Translations under genes and position numbers: made by a program | Notes under the pieces: generated by a model | The model's database searches: none | What the model saw: only the letters and a program-made list of their open reading frames with translations | Told to the model about the DNA's origin: nothing | Assembly (NCBI RefSeq): GCF_025150745.1 | Contig: NZ_CP102282.1 | Coordinates: forward strand, 1-64,000 | Direction: 5' to 3' | DNA length: 64,000 bases | Source of the DNA: Eubacterium ventriosum | Lineage (GTDB): Bacteria; Bacillota; Clostridia; Lachnospirales; Lachnospiraceae | Part shown: in pieces, positions 63,096 through 64,000 of the stretch | Position numbering within the stretch: position 1 is the stretch's first letter | Layout of the letters: the number at the start of each line of letters is the position of its first letter

Positions 63096-64000
63096 CTATT
63101 CTGCCACAGAAAAAGTTACGGATTTGTTCTTATATGACACTGTAACTTTATCTCCCTGCTTAACTTTTTCTGCAAGTATTTCCTCTGCCAGATTGTCTTC
63201 TATTTTGTTCTGAATCATCCTTCTTAAAGGTCTTGCACCATACTTCTTATCGTAGCTTTCCTTTGCAAGGGCACTCTTCAGTGTTTCAGTATATTTAAGC
63301 TCAATATTCATCTGTTCCTTAACCTGTTTTGCAAGATTTCTAAGCATAATGTTAACTATGCTCTTTACTTCTTTTTCAGTTAAAGCATGGAATACTATAA
63401 TTTCATCAATTCGATTAATAAACTCAGGTTTAAACATTAACTTAACTTCTTCCATAACACTTGCTTTCATCTTTTCATAATCCTGCTTCTCTGTTATGTC
63501 TCTGCTAAAACCTAAATGTTTAGGGTCTATTATTCTGTTTGCTCCTGCATTTGATGTCATAATAATAATTGTATTTTTAAAGCTAACTTTTCTACCCTTT
63601 GAATCTGTAATCTGGCCGTCATCAAGAACCTGTAACAATATGTTAAACACATCAGGATGAGCTTTTTCGATTTCATCAAAAAGAACTACTGAATATGGAT
63701 TTCTTCTAACCTTATCACTAAGCTGTCCGCCTTCTTCATATCCAACATATCCCGGAGGTGAACCAATAAGTTTTGATACACTGTGTTTTTCCATATATTC
63801 TGACATATCAACACGAATCATTGCATCTTCTGAACCGAAAACTGCTTCTGCCAATGTTTTTGAAAGTTCTGTTTTTCCTACACCTGTAGGTCCCAAAAAC
63901 AGAAATGAACCAATTGGTCTATTGGCACTTTTTAGTCCCACTCTTCCTCTTCGTACAGCCTTTGCCACGGCAGTTACAGCTTCTGTCTGGCCTACAACAC
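63096..64000 (-). CDS. clpC: ATP-dependent Clp protease ATP-binding subunit ClpC, C-terminal part
   Basis: The visible ~301 residues are the second AAA+ module of ClpC, cut by the window end (frame open through 64000, reading VGQTEAVTAVAKAVRRGRVG). Walker A GPTGVGKTEL, Walker B VVLFDEIEKAHPDVFN, pore region around GSPPGYVGYEEGG, sensor 1 IIIMTSNAG, the FINRIDEIIVFH segment and the C-terminal small domain with YGARPLRRMIQ are all present. It unfolds proteins for ClpP. Partial at the 5' side only; the stop is at 63096. Confidence 0.95.
   Translation of the reverse strand, partial: VVGQTEAVTAVAKAVRRGRVGLKSANRPIGSFLFLGPTGVGKTELSKTLAEAVFGSEDAMIRVDMSEYMEKHSVSKLIGSPPGYVGYEEGGQLSDKVRRNPYSVVLFDEIEKAHPDVFNILLQVLDDGQITDSKGRKVSFKNTIIIMTSNAGANRIIDPKHLGFSRDITEKQDYEKMKASVMEEVKLMFKPEFINRIDEIIVFHALTEKEVKSIVNIMLRNLAKQVKEQMNIELKYTETLKSALAKESYDKKYGARPLRRMIQNKIEDNLAEEILAEKVKQGDKVTVSYKNKSVTFSVAE

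Overview
The window looks like the chromosome of a low-GC, anaerobic, spore-forming Clostridia member, most likely Lachnospiraceae. Reasons: AT-rich DNA with strong GGAGG ribosome binding sites, a PerR/reverse-rubrerythrin pair, NfnAB flavin bifurcation enzymes, a SpoIID/SpoIIQ sporulation pair, a T-box-controlled isoleucyl-tRNA synthetase, BIG2-domain surface proteins and mobilization modules typical of gut Lachnospiraceae. No rRNA, tRNA or CRISPR array was recognised.

Region 1 (1-9336) is the right part of a mobilizable element that enters from outside the window. It has a RepA-like initiator, a DnaC-like loader, a DUF3847 protein, an RSF1010-like oriT and a MobA/MobL relaxase. These are followed by a minus-strand cargo block (response regulator, histidine kinase, ABC ATPase, FtsX-type permease) and a TnpV protein. 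The element stops against the 3' end of rlmD.

Region 2 (9337-27611) is mostly housekeeping: rlmD, pcrA, a DUF1836 protein, a secreted protease/Ig-like pair, yerC, hslO, a methyltransferase, a SEC-C protein, purA, nfnAB, perR and rubrerythrin. Its intergenic spaces hold repeats: copies of the 3' ends of purA and of the methyltransferase gene, and a five-unit array with an exact 94-bp period built on GTACCCC...GGGGTAC hairpins.

Region 3 (27544-33530) is an accessory patch. A small tyrosine-recombinase element sits in the 3' end of the rubrerythrin gene and is bounded by a 68-bp duplication of that end (one mismatch). Its integrase has an in-frame amber codon. Next to it lie an IS3-family element with a -1 frameshift transposase and several copies of structured repeats tied to a decayed type I (holin-like) toxin gene.

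Region 4 (33537-45492) is defence: an Rpn-like nuclease and an apparently complete SspABCD-SspE-type DNA phosphorothioation and restriction cluster on the minus strand (order D-B-C-A-E), headed by two small HTH regulators with divergent promoters.

Region 5 (45570-64000) returns to the core genome: a large secreted GH64-type beta-1,3-glucanase with repeated modules, a UPF0340 protein, an ECF S-component, glpK, spoIIQ-like and spoIID, glgP, ileS with its T-box leader, radA, a conserved hypothetical and the 3' part of clpC. Two copies of an undescribed long palindromic element (52305-52486 and 60540-60772) share conserved strands but have different, still complementary, stems. They are the most intriguing unexplained signal here.
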